Notes under the pieces: generated by a model
What the model was told of the DNA's origin: nothing
Seen by the model: the letters and a program-made list of their open reading frames with translations, nothing else
Database searches by the model: none
Shown here: one piece after another, positions 1 to 7,341 of the stretch
Layout: each line of letters starts with the position of its first letter
Numbering within the stretch: the first letter of the stretch is position 1
Made by a program: the position numbers and the translations under genes
Origin: Methanocorpusculum sp.
GTDB lineage: Archaea; Halobacteriota; Methanomicrobia; Methanomicrobiales; Methanocorpusculaceae
Length of the DNA stretch: 24,989 bases
Direction of reading: 5' to 3'
Assembly: GCA_030539595.1 (NCBI GenBank)
Contig: JAUNXW010000005.1
Location: 1 to 24,989 of the forward strand

Positions 1-58
1 CAACGCTGAGCGGAGTGATAAACGGAGCGAAGCCCCAAGTTAGTTGAAATAAAACCAA

Positions 59-892
59 TCACACATCAATCTCAAGACTGACATCAGCGCATCTAACCGA
101 ATGGGTAAGATAACCCATACTCACAGTATCGATATCAAGACCCGCGTATTTTTGAAAATCATCGGGTCTTATACCGCCTGAAAGTTCAAGAGAAACTTTC
201 TCTCTGAGTCCTTCCTTAACCAGAGCCTCAATAGCCTCACGGATTTTATCGACAGACATATTATCAAACATCACAATATCCGCTCCGGCTTTCGCAGCAG
301 AAACCGCGTCTGCAACAGACTCAACCTCGCACTCAACTTTTTTATCCGAAAACGCCCTGCACTTTTTCACCGCATCGGAAACCGACATAAACGTCCTGTG
401 AGTATCCTTAATTAAAAAAGCATCCGACAAATCATATCGGTGAGAGAGACCGCCTCCTAAAACAACAGCCTTCTTATCAAAAAATTTCAGTCCGGGCGCT
501 GTCTTTCTTGTCGCGGAAACTTTTACGTGAGAGTTAATCACTTTCACAAGTTCAACACAGCGCGAGGTTTCGGTTGCAATCCCGCTCATTCTCCCAAGCA
601 AATTCAGACAAGTTCTCTCAAGAGAAAGAATAGCGCGAACGCTTCCGTTAAGAGAAATAATTTTATCAAATTTATGTGCTGTGCAGCCGTCAGAAATCTT
701 CGACTCTGCTTTCACTCCGAAATAATTAAAGAGCCAAACACACTCCTCAACACCTGCCAAAACCAAATCTTCACGCGCCTCAATTCTCGCGCTGACAATT
801 TTATCATCAATCAGCGCTTCGGTTGTGATGTCGCCGTTTCCCGCATCCTCTTTGTAAAATGACAGAAGTTTATCTTCTATCTCCTTATTCAT
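59..892 (-). CDS. nadC: Nicotinate-nucleotide pyrophosphorylase (carboxylating)
   Basis: Converts quinolinate and PRPP to nicotinate mononucleotide, CO2 and pyrophosphate, the third step of de novo NAD synthesis in the cytosol. The 277-residue product has the normal family length. Visible family motifs are an EDxGxGDxTT-like N-terminus (residues 15-24), the ERTCLNLLGRMSGIAT segment (92-107), TRKT (128-131), the GGG plus HR pair (146-152) and LIKDTH (160-165), which line the quinolinate and phosphate site in characterised QPRTases. The start overlaps the nadA stop by 4 bases, so it is translationally coupled as last gene of nadX-nadA-nadC. The window begins only 58 bases after its stop. Identification is secure. 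Confidence 0.96.
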   Translation of the reverse strand: MNKEIEDKLLSFYKEDAGNGDITTEALIDDKIVSARIEAREDLVLAGVEECVWLFNYFGVKAESKISDGCTAHKFDKIISLNGSVRAILSLERTCLNLLGRMSGIATETSRCVELVKVINSHVKVSATRKTAPGLKFFDKKAVVLGGGLSHRYDLSDAFLIKDTHRTFMSVSDAVKKCRAFSDKKVECEVESVADAVSAAKAGADIVMFDNMSVDKIREAIEALVKEGLREKVSLELSGGIRPDDFQKYAGLDIDTVSMGYLTHSVRCADVSLEIDV

Positions 893-1791
893 TTAGAGAC
901 CTCAATCATCCGCTCAATTGCTTTCCTCGCACGTGAGGAAATATTTTCGGGAACTTCAACTTTTGTCGTCCCGTCGCGGAGTGAGATATATAAATCCTCA
1001 AGCGAGATAAATTTCATCGAAGGGCATATTGCAGATTCGGTTACATGGAATATTTTGTCCGGGTATTTTTTCTGAAGCGGGTGAAGTATTCCGCTTTCTG
1101 TGATAATTACCCATTCATCCTTATCCCCGCAGTTTCTCATCATATATCCGGTTGAACCGACAAGGTCGCACTCAACCTGAACTTCTGGAGAACATTCGGG
1201 GTGGCAGATAATGGTTGCTTTCGGATATTTTTTTCTTGCTTCAATCACATCTTCTGCCGTAAACTTGCAGTGGGTGGGACATCCTCCTCCTCTTGGAACA
1301 GGGATTATTATTTTTTCGGGAAGCTGGCGTTGAACCCATTCGGCAAGATTTGAATCAGGTCCGAAAAGAACAGTGCTGCTTTCAAGAGACCTGACAATAT
1401 CTGCGGCGTTTGCAGATGTGCATGTTATATCACATTCAGCTTTTGTTGCGGCGGTTGAATTGACATAGACAACAAACGGTGCATTGAAATTTTGTTTTTT
1501 TGCCTGCTTAACCGCTTCGGGTGTAAGCTGGTCAGCAAGAGAACAGCCCGCATCCGTTCTCGGACACAGAACAGTTTTTTCAGGCGAGAGAATTTTTGCC
1601 GTCTCTGCCATAAAATAGACACCGCACATTACGATGAGATTTTCTTTTGCATCTTTGGCTTTTCGTGCGAGTTCAAGGGAGTCACCTGTGATGTCTGCGA
1701 CGTCCTGAATTTCTGTGGGCTGATAGTTGTGCGCTAATATCAGCGCTCCTTTTTCTTTTGCAAGTTTTCTGATTTCTTCTGCGTAGTTCAT
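889..1791 (-). CDS. nadA: Quinolinate synthase
   Basis: Condenses iminoaspartate with dihydroxyacetone phosphate to quinolinate using an oxygen-sensitive [4Fe-4S] cluster. The 300-residue length fits the short archaeal/Thermotoga-type NadA. Three cysteines in the expected contexts are present: C83 (DAGC), C171 (GGCPTH) and C256 (AICPSM), matching the three cluster ligands of the structurally known enzyme. The AHNYQ motif (20-24), CTSANA (124-129), HPEC (197-200) and GSTG (212-215) are also conserved. It overlaps nadX upstream and nadC downstream by 4 bases each, forming an uninterrupted three-gene NAD operon. Confidence 0.97.
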   Translation of the reverse strand: MNYAEEIRKLAKEKGALILAHNYQPTEIQDVADITGDSLELARKAKDAKENLIVMCGVYFMAETAKILSPEKTVLCPRTDAGCSLADQLTPEAVKQAKKQNFNAPFVVYVNSTAATKAECDITCTSANAADIVRSLESSTVLFGPDSNLAEWVQRQLPEKIIIPVPRGGGCPTHCKFTAEDVIEARKKYPKATIICHPECSPEVQVECDLVGSTGYMMRNCGDKDEWVIITESGILHPLQKKYPDKIFHVTESAICPSMKFISLEDLYISLRDGTTKVEVPENISSRARKAIERMIEVSK

Positions 1792-2546
1792 GCTCCAATC
1801 ACCAGCGGGTTGTCAAGATTTCTCAATAGCGTCAGAATCGACAGAGCCGCGAGGTAGCTTGTCGCGGGGTTGTCGGGTGAAGGTAAGTTTCTTATGCGGA
1901 CATATGCTTCACCGAATTCTCCTTCAAAAAATATTTCATGCATATTTCTGTCTTCGTTTGGATCCATCCAGAGTTCAACGTCGACATCTCTTCCGCAGGC
2001 AATAGATAGAGATTCAGCTACATTTGTGTTTTTTGGGTATTGGTGAACGCAGTCGTAGGCTTTGCCTGAGAACAGTCTGGTTTTTTCATCCGCTTCACGC
2101 GATAGAGATTTGGGATTTTTGGTTGTTCTGAGCATGAATTTGTCAATTCTTGCGGTCTGTCCTACTTTTATGTTGTCGAGACCGATTATTGCGCCTGAGG
2201 GTATGTGTATTTTTTTATTGAGGCTGCGGGCTGTTTCTATCAGTTCTTCGCGGAAAGCTACGTCGGCTAAAGCTCCGACGCTCATGATTACAATGTCTTT
2301 TCCGCTTTTGAGAATTTCTTCCGCGTGTTCTGCGGCTGCCGCAACGGATGCGGCTTCAACTATTATATCTGTATCTTCAAGCAGAAATTCCGTAAAACTG
2401 CTGAAGGCTTTTGCTCCGAATTCTTCACCGAATTTCTCGGCACGGTCGGGCAGTACATCAAATACGGCGGTTATTTTGAAATTATCCTGACCTTTGGCAA
2501 TTATCTTGCCGATATTTCCGCAGCCCAGCAGTCCTACATTAATCAT
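1788..2546 (-). CDS. nadX: L-aspartate dehydrogenase (NAD biosynthesis)
   Basis: Oxidises L-aspartate to iminoaspartate with NAD(P), replacing the oxygen-dependent L-aspartate oxidase NadB as the entry enzyme of NAD synthesis, which suits an anaerobe. The 252-residue protein has an N-terminal Rossmann GxGxxG (G8, G10, G13) and the DPNEDRNMHEI segment (195-205), in which H203 corresponds to the active-site histidine of archaeal aspartate dehydrogenases. It is the first gene of the nadXAC operon and overlaps nadA by 4 bases. Upstream there are 114 bases to the TBP gene; no strong TATA box stands out there. Confidence 0.95.
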   Translation of the reverse strand: MINVGLLGCGNIGKIIAKGQDNFKITAVFDVLPDRAEKFGEEFGAKAFSSFTEFLLEDTDIIVEAASVAAAAEHAEEILKSGKDIVIMSVGALADVAFREELIETARSLNKKIHIPSGAIIGLDNIKVGQTARIDKFMLRTTKNPKSLSREADEKTRLFSGKAYDCVHQYPKNTNVAESLSIACGRDVDVELWMDPNEDRNMHEIFFEGEFGEAYVRIRNLPSPDNPATSYLAALSILTLLRNLDNPLVIGA

Positions 2547-2606
2547 ATCTACAAAGTATTACTCTGATGGTAGTTAAGGATTGTCCCATGAGTTAAGTAT
2601 CCGTTT

Positions 2607-2623
2607 GAGGCTATCAAATAGCG
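2607..2623 (+). repeat. Degenerate GAGGCTGTCCAATAGTG-like sequence
   Basis: The sequence GAGGCTATCAAATAGCG here matches 14 of 17 bases of the copy at 24890-24906 and more weakly the one at 17528-17544. All three lie between genes. This copy is the weakest because it lacks the GTCCAA/TTGGAC inverted pair seen at the other two. It may be a decayed transposon end, but a chance match is possible. Confidence 0.25.
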
Positions 2624-2646
2624 GAAACATAAAGCTCGCTCTCCTT

Positions 2647-2654
2647 AAAAAAAA
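2647..2654 (-). terminator. Poly-T terminator after TBP gene
   Basis: Read on the minus strand, a run of eight T residues starts 6 bases after the TBP stop codon. Archaeal RNA polymerase commonly terminates on such oligo-T tracts without a hairpin. No hairpin is seen. Confidence 0.5.
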
Positions 2655-2660
2655 GATTAT

Positions 2661-3224
2661 TTAAAGCAGATTGGAAGCAACGAGGTCATCATAAATCTTT
2701 TTCACCGCGCGGCGTGCATCTTCATCGGGTTTCTTTCCTCCTGTGATAATCAGTTTGCCCGAACCGAATAAAAGAACGACAACCTTCGGGTCTTCAAGAC
2801 GGTAAACAAGTCCCGGGAACTGTTCGGGCTCATACTCAATTTTATCAAGATTAAAGCTCATCGCGATTTTGTTCAGATTAAGATGCGACCCCAAATCAGC
2901 GGAGGTAACAATATTTTGTATGCTGTATGTGGGATTGTCGATTATGTCTATATTCAGGCTCTTGAAGAGTTTCACGAGATATGCAAGTCCTTTGTTAAGG
3001 TTTTCGACACTCTTTGCGCCGGTTAAGACAACTTTGCCCGAACCGAAGACAAGCGCCGCAATTTTTGGGTCTTGTATGCGAAGAACCACGCCCGGAAATC
3101 TTTTCTTATTGTATTCAGCCCCGGGGATAAGCGATGCAAGCGATACTAAATCAAGTTCGTCGTTTAGTTTGGTTGAAGCCACGACATTTTCAATCTTGAG
3201 TGAATTCTCTGGGTTGCTTGACAT
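2661..3224 (-). CDS. tbp: TATA-box-binding protein
   Basis: General transcription factor that binds and bends the TATA box and recruits TFB and RNA polymerase. The 187-residue protein is two imperfect direct repeats: RFPGVVLRIQDPK...VFGSGKVVLTG (about 42-69) and QFPGLVYRLEDPK...LFGSGKLIITG (about 135-162). Each carries the paired phenylalanines (F43/F60 and F136/F153) that kink DNA in known TBPs. Length is typical for archaea. The gene has its own promoter (palindromic TATA box centred 28 bases before the ATG, implying a leaderless mRNA) and a poly-T terminator, so it is probably monocistronic. Some methanogens carry several TBPs; whether this is the main one cannot be judged here. Confidence 0.97.
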   Translation of the reverse strand: MSSNPENSLKIENVVASTKLNDELDLVSLASLIPGAEYNKKRFPGVVLRIQDPKIAALVFGSGKVVLTGAKSVENLNKGLAYLVKLFKSLNIDIIDNPTYSIQNIVTSADLGSHLNLNKIAMSFNLDKIEYEPEQFPGLVYRLEDPKVVVLLFGSGKLIITGGKKPDEDARRAVKKIYDDLVASNLL

Positions 3225-3245
3225 ATTTATAAAGTAGTGCAGAAT

Positions 3246-3259
3246 AGTATTTAAATACT
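3246..3259 (-). promoter_or_regulatory. Palindromic TATA box of the TBP gene
   Basis: AGTATTTAAATACT is a perfect 14-base palindrome that contains a strong archaeal TATA box (TTTAAATA). Its centre lies about 28 bases upstream of the TBP start codon, so transcription should begin at or next to the ATG. Because TBP itself binds such a site, autoregulation is conceivable, but this is inference. Confidence 0.65.
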
Positions 3260-3358
3260 CGTGTCAAAAACCGCAGCGTAAAAATGTGTGATTCAATATC
3301 AATAAACGCATCTTACGGAATAAAATTTCAAAACAGGTAAAAATTATATTTATTTTGT

Positions 3359-3679
3359 TCAGTCGTACTCACGCCAGGTGTGGTGGCATTTTGTGCAGCG
3401 GAAGAATCTTACCTCTGATTCATCCGCGCTTCTGAGCTGTCTGAGCCACCATTCAGCAATTCCATGACCGCAGTTGGGGCATTTTATTGCCATTGTCGGT
3501 TTGGTTTCAATCTCTGCGCCGTCTTCGACGATTAAGATTTCATTTTCCTGCATGTAGGCTACTTTCTTCATCTGTTCTTTTTCGTCAGCAGAGATTGTCT
3601 CGGCGTATCCGCATTTTGTGCAAACAAGCTGACCGTCTTTTGATTTTAGTAATTTACCGCATTGCGGGCAGAACATCAT
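3359..3679 (-). CDS. tfs: Transcription factor S (transcript cleavage factor)
   Basis: Archaeal homologue of the TFIIS C-terminal domain and RPB9: it stimulates RNA cleavage by backtracked RNA polymerase. The 106 residues form two zinc ribbons. The N-terminal one uses C4, C7, C20 and C23; the C-terminal one uses C67, C70, C95 and C98. The acidic pair D86-E87 in the loop QLRSADESE is the catalytic hairpin tip that reaches the polymerase active site, so the protein should be cleavage-competent. Translation may start at either of two adjacent ATGs (MMF...). An AT-rich promoter lies just upstream. Confidence 0.95.
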   Translation of the reverse strand: MMFCPQCGKLLKSKDGQLVCTKCGYAETISADEKEQMKKVAYMQENEILIVEDGAEIETKPTMAIKCPNCGHGIAEWWLRQLRSADESEVRFFRCTKCHHTWREYD

Positions 3680-3693
3680 AGTACTTATATTTT

Positions 3694-3702
3694 TATTTTA
3701 TA
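3694..3702 (-). promoter_or_regulatory. TATA-like element upstream of tfs
   Basis: TATAAAATA on the minus strand lies 15 bases before the tfs ATG, slightly close for a leaderless start. The adjacent TTAATTAA-containing stretch (about 3703-3711) is better spaced for a start at the ATG. One of the two probably serves as the TATA box. Confidence 0.4.
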
Positions 3703-3780
3703 GGTTAATTAACATAACCTAAAAAAGTTCAAAAAAACGGTTTATACGGTCTCTTTACAAATCCGTGTGTTATGATAAAT

Positions 3781-4332
3781 TCAGGCGCAGAATACGGATT
3801 TATGATTGATGTCGTAAGAGTGCGACCTGAGAAGAATCAAACTCTCTTCAACCGCTGTTGCCGCTGCAAGTATTCCAAACGCAATGACTACCCAATGAGG
3901 CATTTCTCCTATGTAAATACAGACGGGGACAATTACAATAAGGCAAAGAGCCGTAAATTTATTTCCGAGTGTGTGAATGAATCCCCATCTTTTGAATTTA
4001 CAGCGTGTAAGAATAAAATTCGCAGTCCTGACGGCAGCAACGATTATCACAACCGATAGAACAACAGGATCTCCTGCAAGATTCAGACCGACAAACGCGG
4101 ATATTACTATTACCGCGAAATACATGTGGTCTGCAATGCTGTCTAAAAGAGCGCCTTTTTCTGTTTCAACATGATATTTTCTTGCGAGGAAGCCGTCGAA
4201 GAAATCAGTTAAGCCGGTTATTATATATAAAATTATGAAAAGAACAGGCTGCCATAGTAAAAAAAGCAGCGAGACGGAGAGGAACATTCTTGAAACGGAA
4301 AGTATGTTCGGGATATTTTTCATGATTTTCAT
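3781..4332 (-). CDS. CDP-alcohol phosphatidyltransferase family membrane protein
   Basis: Membrane enzyme that moves a phosphatidyl-type group from a CDP-lipid (in archaea usually CDP-archaeol) to an alcohol such as glycerol phosphate, inositol phosphate or serine. The family signature D-x2-DG-x2-AR-x8-G-x3-D-x3-D is complete: D43, D46, G47, A50, R51, G60, D64 and D68. About five or six hydrophobic segments cover the 183 residues. The substrate alcohol cannot be read from sequence, so it could make archaetidylglycerol phosphate or another head group. Its ATG overlaps the stop of the upstream FKBP gene by 4 bases, so the two are co-translated. Confidence 0.9.
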   Translation of the reverse strand: MKIMKNIPNILSVSRMFLSVSLLFLLWQPVLFIILYIITGLTDFFDGFLARKYHVETEKGALLDSIADHMYFAVIVISAFVGLNLAGDPVVLSVVIIVAAVRTANFILTRCKFKRWGFIHTLGNKFTALCLIVIVPVCIYIGEMPHWVVIAFGILAAATAVEESLILLRSHSYDINHKSVFCA

Positions 4333-4766
4333 TTAGCGCCGCCGAGATTTTTTACGACTTCTATTTCATAAGTCATTGTCTCGCCTGCAAGCGGATGATT
4401 TGCGTCTACCGTGATTCTTGTGTCGTTTACAGCCGCAACGGTTACCCTGCATTTTTTTCCGAGAACATCAACGGTGATTATGTCTCCTTCTTTCGGTTCG
4501 TTTTCGAGATTGAGTTTTTTGCGTTTTATGGGAATGATTAGTCTTTTGCTGAATTTGCCGTAGGCTTTTTCGGGCGGTAAGACTACCGTGATTTTGTCGC
4601 CTTCTTTTTTTCCGATTAGGGCTTTTTCAAATTCTGGATTTATCTGTTTTTGTCCGAGCGTGATTTTGATCGGCTCACCCTCGTATGTATTTTCAAATAT
4701 TTCACCTGATGAGCGGATGCTTTTGAAGTGCAGAAGCAGAGTGTCGCCTTCGGATATTACACACAT
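4329..4766 (-). CDS. FKBP-type peptidyl-prolyl cis-trans isomerase (SlyD-like)
   Basis: Cytosolic prolyl isomerase and probable chaperone. The 145-residue protein begins with the short archaeal/SlyD-type FKBP fold (GDTLLLHFKSIRSSGEIFENT, then the LGQKQINPEFEKALIGKKEGDK segment near 37-58, and PPEKAYGK near 64-71). Residues of about 72-120 fit an inserted IF-type chaperone domain, followed by the returning strand NHPLAGETMTYEIEVV (122-138), typical of SlyD and archaeal long FKBPs. There is no histidine-rich tail. It is the upstream partner of the CDP-alcohol phosphatidyltransferase gene with a 4-base overlap; no functional link is obvious. Confidence 0.92.
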   Translation of the reverse strand: MCVISEGDTLLLHFKSIRSSGEIFENTYEGEPIKITLGQKQINPEFEKALIGKKEGDKITVVLPPEKAYGKFSKRLIIPIKRKKLNLENEPKEGDIITVDVLGKKCRVTVAAVNDTRITVDANHPLAGETMTYEIEVVKNLGGAK

Positions 4767-4903
4767 TTACTGTTATGTTTGTTTTTAGGTTACTTGATGG
4801 TTGTTGTTGAATTGTTGAGTCTGACAAATTGTGAAAAAAATATGTTGGATAAGATTTATTATGAACAAATTTTGATTCACTAAAAAAAATTAATGAATAA
4901 AAA

Positions 4904-5503
4904 TCAGTCCGCAGACTTTTTTGCGGAAAGTCTGTATACAACCGAAAATATAAGAACGATTAACGGTGAAGAAATAAGTGTTCCAATTCCCGCAGGACCC
5001 AATACAATAGCAACTCCGTTCTCCGCAATAAGTGCTGTAAGTATAAGATGGATAATTTCCACAATGACCGCAACGATTACAGAAATAAGGACGGTCATCT
5101 GTTTTCCGCTCTTCTTAAACCAGACATAGACAAGAGCTGCGATAATTCCCGCAAGAAGTGTAGCTATAGTACACGGAATCAATGTAACTCCGCCTGTTGT
5201 TAGTCTGAAAGCAGCTCCAATTATTCCCGCGCCTATACCTATTACCGCACCAAACCATAAACCGCCTGCAACAGGTCCGAAATCTCGAGAGTTCACTGTT
5301 ACACCGTTGAATGTTGTTCCCGCTGCAGTTCCGATAACAGATGCTGCACCGAATGCTGCAATTCCGATTACATACTTTAGCCACTTAGAAATTTTTTTAC
5401 TGTCCTCGCTGAGTATTCCGGTTTTGCCGAAGATAAATGCGAGAACCGCGGCAATTACAATGTTTACGATAAGAAAAATAACTATACTTAATGTTTGATC
5501 CAT
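4904..5503 (-). CDS. 5TM/LytS-type integral membrane sensor-like protein
   Basis: A 199-residue, very hydrophobic protein with about five or six membrane segments. The central part (about 68-120), with VNSRDFGPVAGGLWFG, AGIIGAAFRLTTGG and TLIPCTIATLLAGI, resembles the 5TM domain of LytS-type sensor kinases (conserved NxRxxG and R/GG loop pattern). No kinase, GGDEF or other signalling domain is attached. It may therefore act as a sensor partner for another protein or as a small transporter. It ends in a basic tail (RLSAKKSAD). A purine-rich AGAGGC site lies 7 bases before the ATG. An 18-base palindrome and a TATA-like stretch (about 5520-5535) lie upstream. Function unknown. Confidence 0.7.
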   Translation of the reverse strand: MDQTLSIVIFLIVNIVIAAVLAFIFGKTGILSEDSKKISKWLKYVIGIAAFGAASVIGTAAGTTFNGVTVNSRDFGPVAGGLWFGAVIGIGAGIIGAAFRLTTGGVTLIPCTIATLLAGIIAALVYVWFKKSGKQMTVLISVIVAVIVEIIHLILTALIAENGVAIVLGPAGIGTLISSPLIVLIFSVVYRLSAKKSAD

Positions 5504-5541
5504 AATATTGCCTCTGTCTATTTATGTAAATATATGATTTT

Positions 5542-5559
5542 ATCTGTATTAATACAGAT
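5542..5559. promoter_or_regulatory. 18-base perfect palindrome upstream of 5TM gene
   Basis: ATCTGTATTAATACAGAT is a perfect inverted repeat with no spacer, 39 bases before the 5TM gene start and just upstream of its AT-rich promoter region. Its position suits a dimeric regulator. It is not followed by a T-run on the minus strand, so it is a poor terminator for the catalase gene ending at 5593. Confidence 0.5.
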
Positions 5560-5592
5560 GATGGAAAATAATATTGGGGGTTACATCAGAAA

Positions 5593-7098
5593 TTATTTCA
5601 TTGTCGCAAACATTATTCCTTTATGATTCAGTTTTGATAAAACAATCACTTTATTCAGGTCAAGATTCAGCGCCTTCGCAATTCTTCTGCCGTATTCCTC
5701 ATCAGCGAGATAGCACTGGGTTGCATGTCTGTATTTTATATTTTCAGTTACGGGGGCAATGCTTCTTGCGGTGTTTTCAATAAGCAGTTCCTTCTTATCT
5801 TCGGTCATCAGCCGATACAAATCGCCAGGCTGCTTGAAACAGTCATCCGTATAATCCTTAGGCTCATAGCGGTCGATACTTCCATTAACAGCAAGCGCCG
5901 GCTCTGCAAAATCAGGCTGCTGTTCCCATTCGCCGTAACTGTTGGGTTCATAGCCCTTGGCAGCTCCGAAGTTTCCGTCAACTCTCATCTGACCGTCGCG
6001 GTGATAGTCATGAACATTGCATTTTGGTTTGTTTACCGGAATCATCATGTGATTAACGCCGAGCCTGTAGCGCTGTGCGTCTCCGTATGCAAAAAGTCTG
6101 CCCTGAAGAAGTTTATCGGGAGATAAACCTATCCCGGGAACAACATTTCCGGGGTTGAAAGCCGCCTGCTCAACGTCTGCGAAATAATTCTCAGGGTTTC
6201 TGTTCAGTTCAAGAACACCAACTTCAATCAGCGGATATTCTTTATGACTCCATACTTTTGTTATGTCGAACGGGTTCTCTGTTCTTGCATCGGCTTCTGT
6301 TTCGGTCATAATCTGAACATACATAGTCCAGCGCGGGAAATCTTTTTTCTCGATAGACTCGAACAAATCTTTCTGATGGCTTTCCCTGTCCTGACCTACT
6401 ATTTTTTCAGCTTCTTCGTCTGTAAGATTTTTAATGCCCTGCTGGGTTTTCAGATGGAATTTTACCCAGTATCTTACGTTGTCTTTGTTGATGAAACTGA
6501 ATGTGTGGCTTCCAAATCCGTGCATGTGGCGATAGCTTGCGGGAATTCCTCTGTCAGACATTACAACGGTTACCTGATGAAGCGCTTCTGGAAGTGCTGT
6601 CCAGAAATCCCAGTTGTTCTGAGCCGAGCGCATGTTTGTTTTCGGGTCGCGTTTGACTGCGTGGTTTAAGTCAGGGAAATGAAGCGCGTCTCTTATGAAA
6701 AAGACAGGAGTGTTGTTTCCAACCAAGTCCCAGTTGCCTTGTTCTGTGTAGAATTTTATAGCAAATCCTCTGATGTCTCTTTCAGCGTCAGCCGCACCGC
6801 GTTCTCCGGCAACTGTTGAGAATCTTACAAAGACGTCGGTTTTCTTGCCGACGCTTTCAAAAATTTTTGCTTTTGTGTATGCTGTGATATCTTTGGTGAC
6901 AGTGAATGTACCGAAAGCACCTGAACCTTTTGCGTGCATTCTGCGCTCGGGAATTACTTCGCGATCAAAGTGGGCAAGCTTTTCCATGAACCAGAGGTCT
7001 TGTAAAAGCATTGGTCCTCTTGCTCCGACAGTCAGCGAATTCTGGTTGTCAGATACGGGCGCACCACTGTCCCGTGTTAATTTTTTTGATTCGTCCAT
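5593..7098 (-). CDS. katA: Haem catalase (monofunctional, small-subunit type)
   Basis: Disproportionates hydrogen peroxide to water and oxygen. The 501-residue protein has the complete small-subunit catalase signature: distal H55 in FDREVIPERRMHAKG, N128 in DLVGNNTPVFF, the RFSTVAGERGAAD segment (92-104) and the proximal haem tyrosine Y338 in RLFAYGDAQRYRLG. I chose the ATG at 7098 because the family N-terminus begins there and a TATATA box lies about 29 bases upstream; the frame stays open to 7170 but that extension has no catalase character. It is a single gene, divergent from the ABC-ATPase operon. Catalase is patchily distributed in methanogens and may have been acquired by transfer, an inference not testable here. 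Confidence 0.96.
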   Translation of the reverse strand: MDESKKLTRDSGAPVSDNQNSLTVGARGPMLLQDLWFMEKLAHFDREVIPERRMHAKGSGAFGTFTVTKDITAYTKAKIFESVGKKTDVFVRFSTVAGERGAADAERDIRGFAIKFYTEQGNWDLVGNNTPVFFIRDALHFPDLNHAVKRDPKTNMRSAQNNWDFWTALPEALHQVTVVMSDRGIPASYRHMHGFGSHTFSFINKDNVRYWVKFHLKTQQGIKNLTDEEAEKIVGQDRESHQKDLFESIEKKDFPRWTMYVQIMTETEADARTENPFDITKVWSHKEYPLIEVGVLELNRNPENYFADVEQAAFNPGNVVPGIGLSPDKLLQGRLFAYGDAQRYRLGVNHMMIPVNKPKCNVHDYHRDGQMRVDGNFGAAKGYEPNSYGEWEQQPDFAEPALAVNGSIDRYEPKDYTDDCFKQPGDLYRLMTEDKKELLIENTARSIAPVTENIKYRHATQCYLADEEYGRRIAKALNLDLNKVIVLSKLNHKGIMFATMK

Positions 7099-7123
7099 GA
7101 TAGTTTTTAGTTGACGTGTCAGG

Positions 7124-7131
7124 GATATATA
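7124..7131 (-). promoter_or_regulatory. TATA box of the catalase gene
   Basis: A CTATATAT-type element on the minus strand, centred about 29 bases upstream of the ATG at 7098, predicts a leaderless or near-leaderless transcript and supports that start codon. Confidence 0.55.
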
Positions 7132-7211
7132 GTAAAGTGTTGAGGCAAATTGCCGCCAGAGATATTTCACTCAAATTATTCAAGCCTGTATTCAAGTATA
7201 ATTCAGACTGA

Positions 7212-7228
7212 TGTTTGTATATCAAACA
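7212..7228. promoter_or_regulatory. Inverted repeat in catalase/CoM-operon divergent region
   Basis: TGTTTG-TATAT-CAAACA has 6-base arms around a 5-base AT spacer. It lies between the divergent catalase and ABC-ATPase promoters and could be an operator. The region is AT-rich, so chance is not excluded. Confidence 0.3.
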
Positions 7229-7256
7229 AACCAAATAAATTAATTATGATATATCG

Positions 7257-7267
7257 ATAATGATTAT
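7257..7267. promoter_or_regulatory. Fur/PerR-box-like palindrome core
   Basis: ATAATGATTAT matches the ATAATNATTAT core of bacterial PerR/Fur boxes. It lies about 45 bases upstream of the TATA box of the 7342 operon and about 160 bases upstream of the catalase start. AT-rich surroundings raise the chance of coincidence. Confidence 0.3.
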
Positions 7268-7301
7268 TAATATATTATTGTATTATTTTTTGTGTCTGAT
7301 T

Positions 7302-7319
7302 GGAAAACAATTAATATAT
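7302..7319 (+). promoter_or_regulatory. BRE/TATA promoter of the CoM operon
   Basis: GGAAAA (BRE-like) followed by TTAATATAT at 7311-7319 is centred about 27 bases upstream of the ATG at 7342. This predicts transcription starting at or just before that ATG and argues against the in-frame TTG at 7333. Confidence 0.55.
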
Positions 7320-7341
7320 CTCAGAACCGATATTGTATCAT

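Noticed and set aside
1..58. GCGGAGTG/ACGGAGCG repeats at the left edge
   Set aside because: Short CGGAG-containing sequence with no clear element; too little flank to interpret.
3772..4059. Plus-strand frame of 95 codons near the CDP-alcohol phosphatidyltransferase
   Set aside because: Antisense to a gene with a complete catalytic signature; no motifs of its own.
7099..7170. N-terminal extension of catalase to 7170
   Set aside because: It includes the TATA box and looks nothing like a catalase N-terminus.
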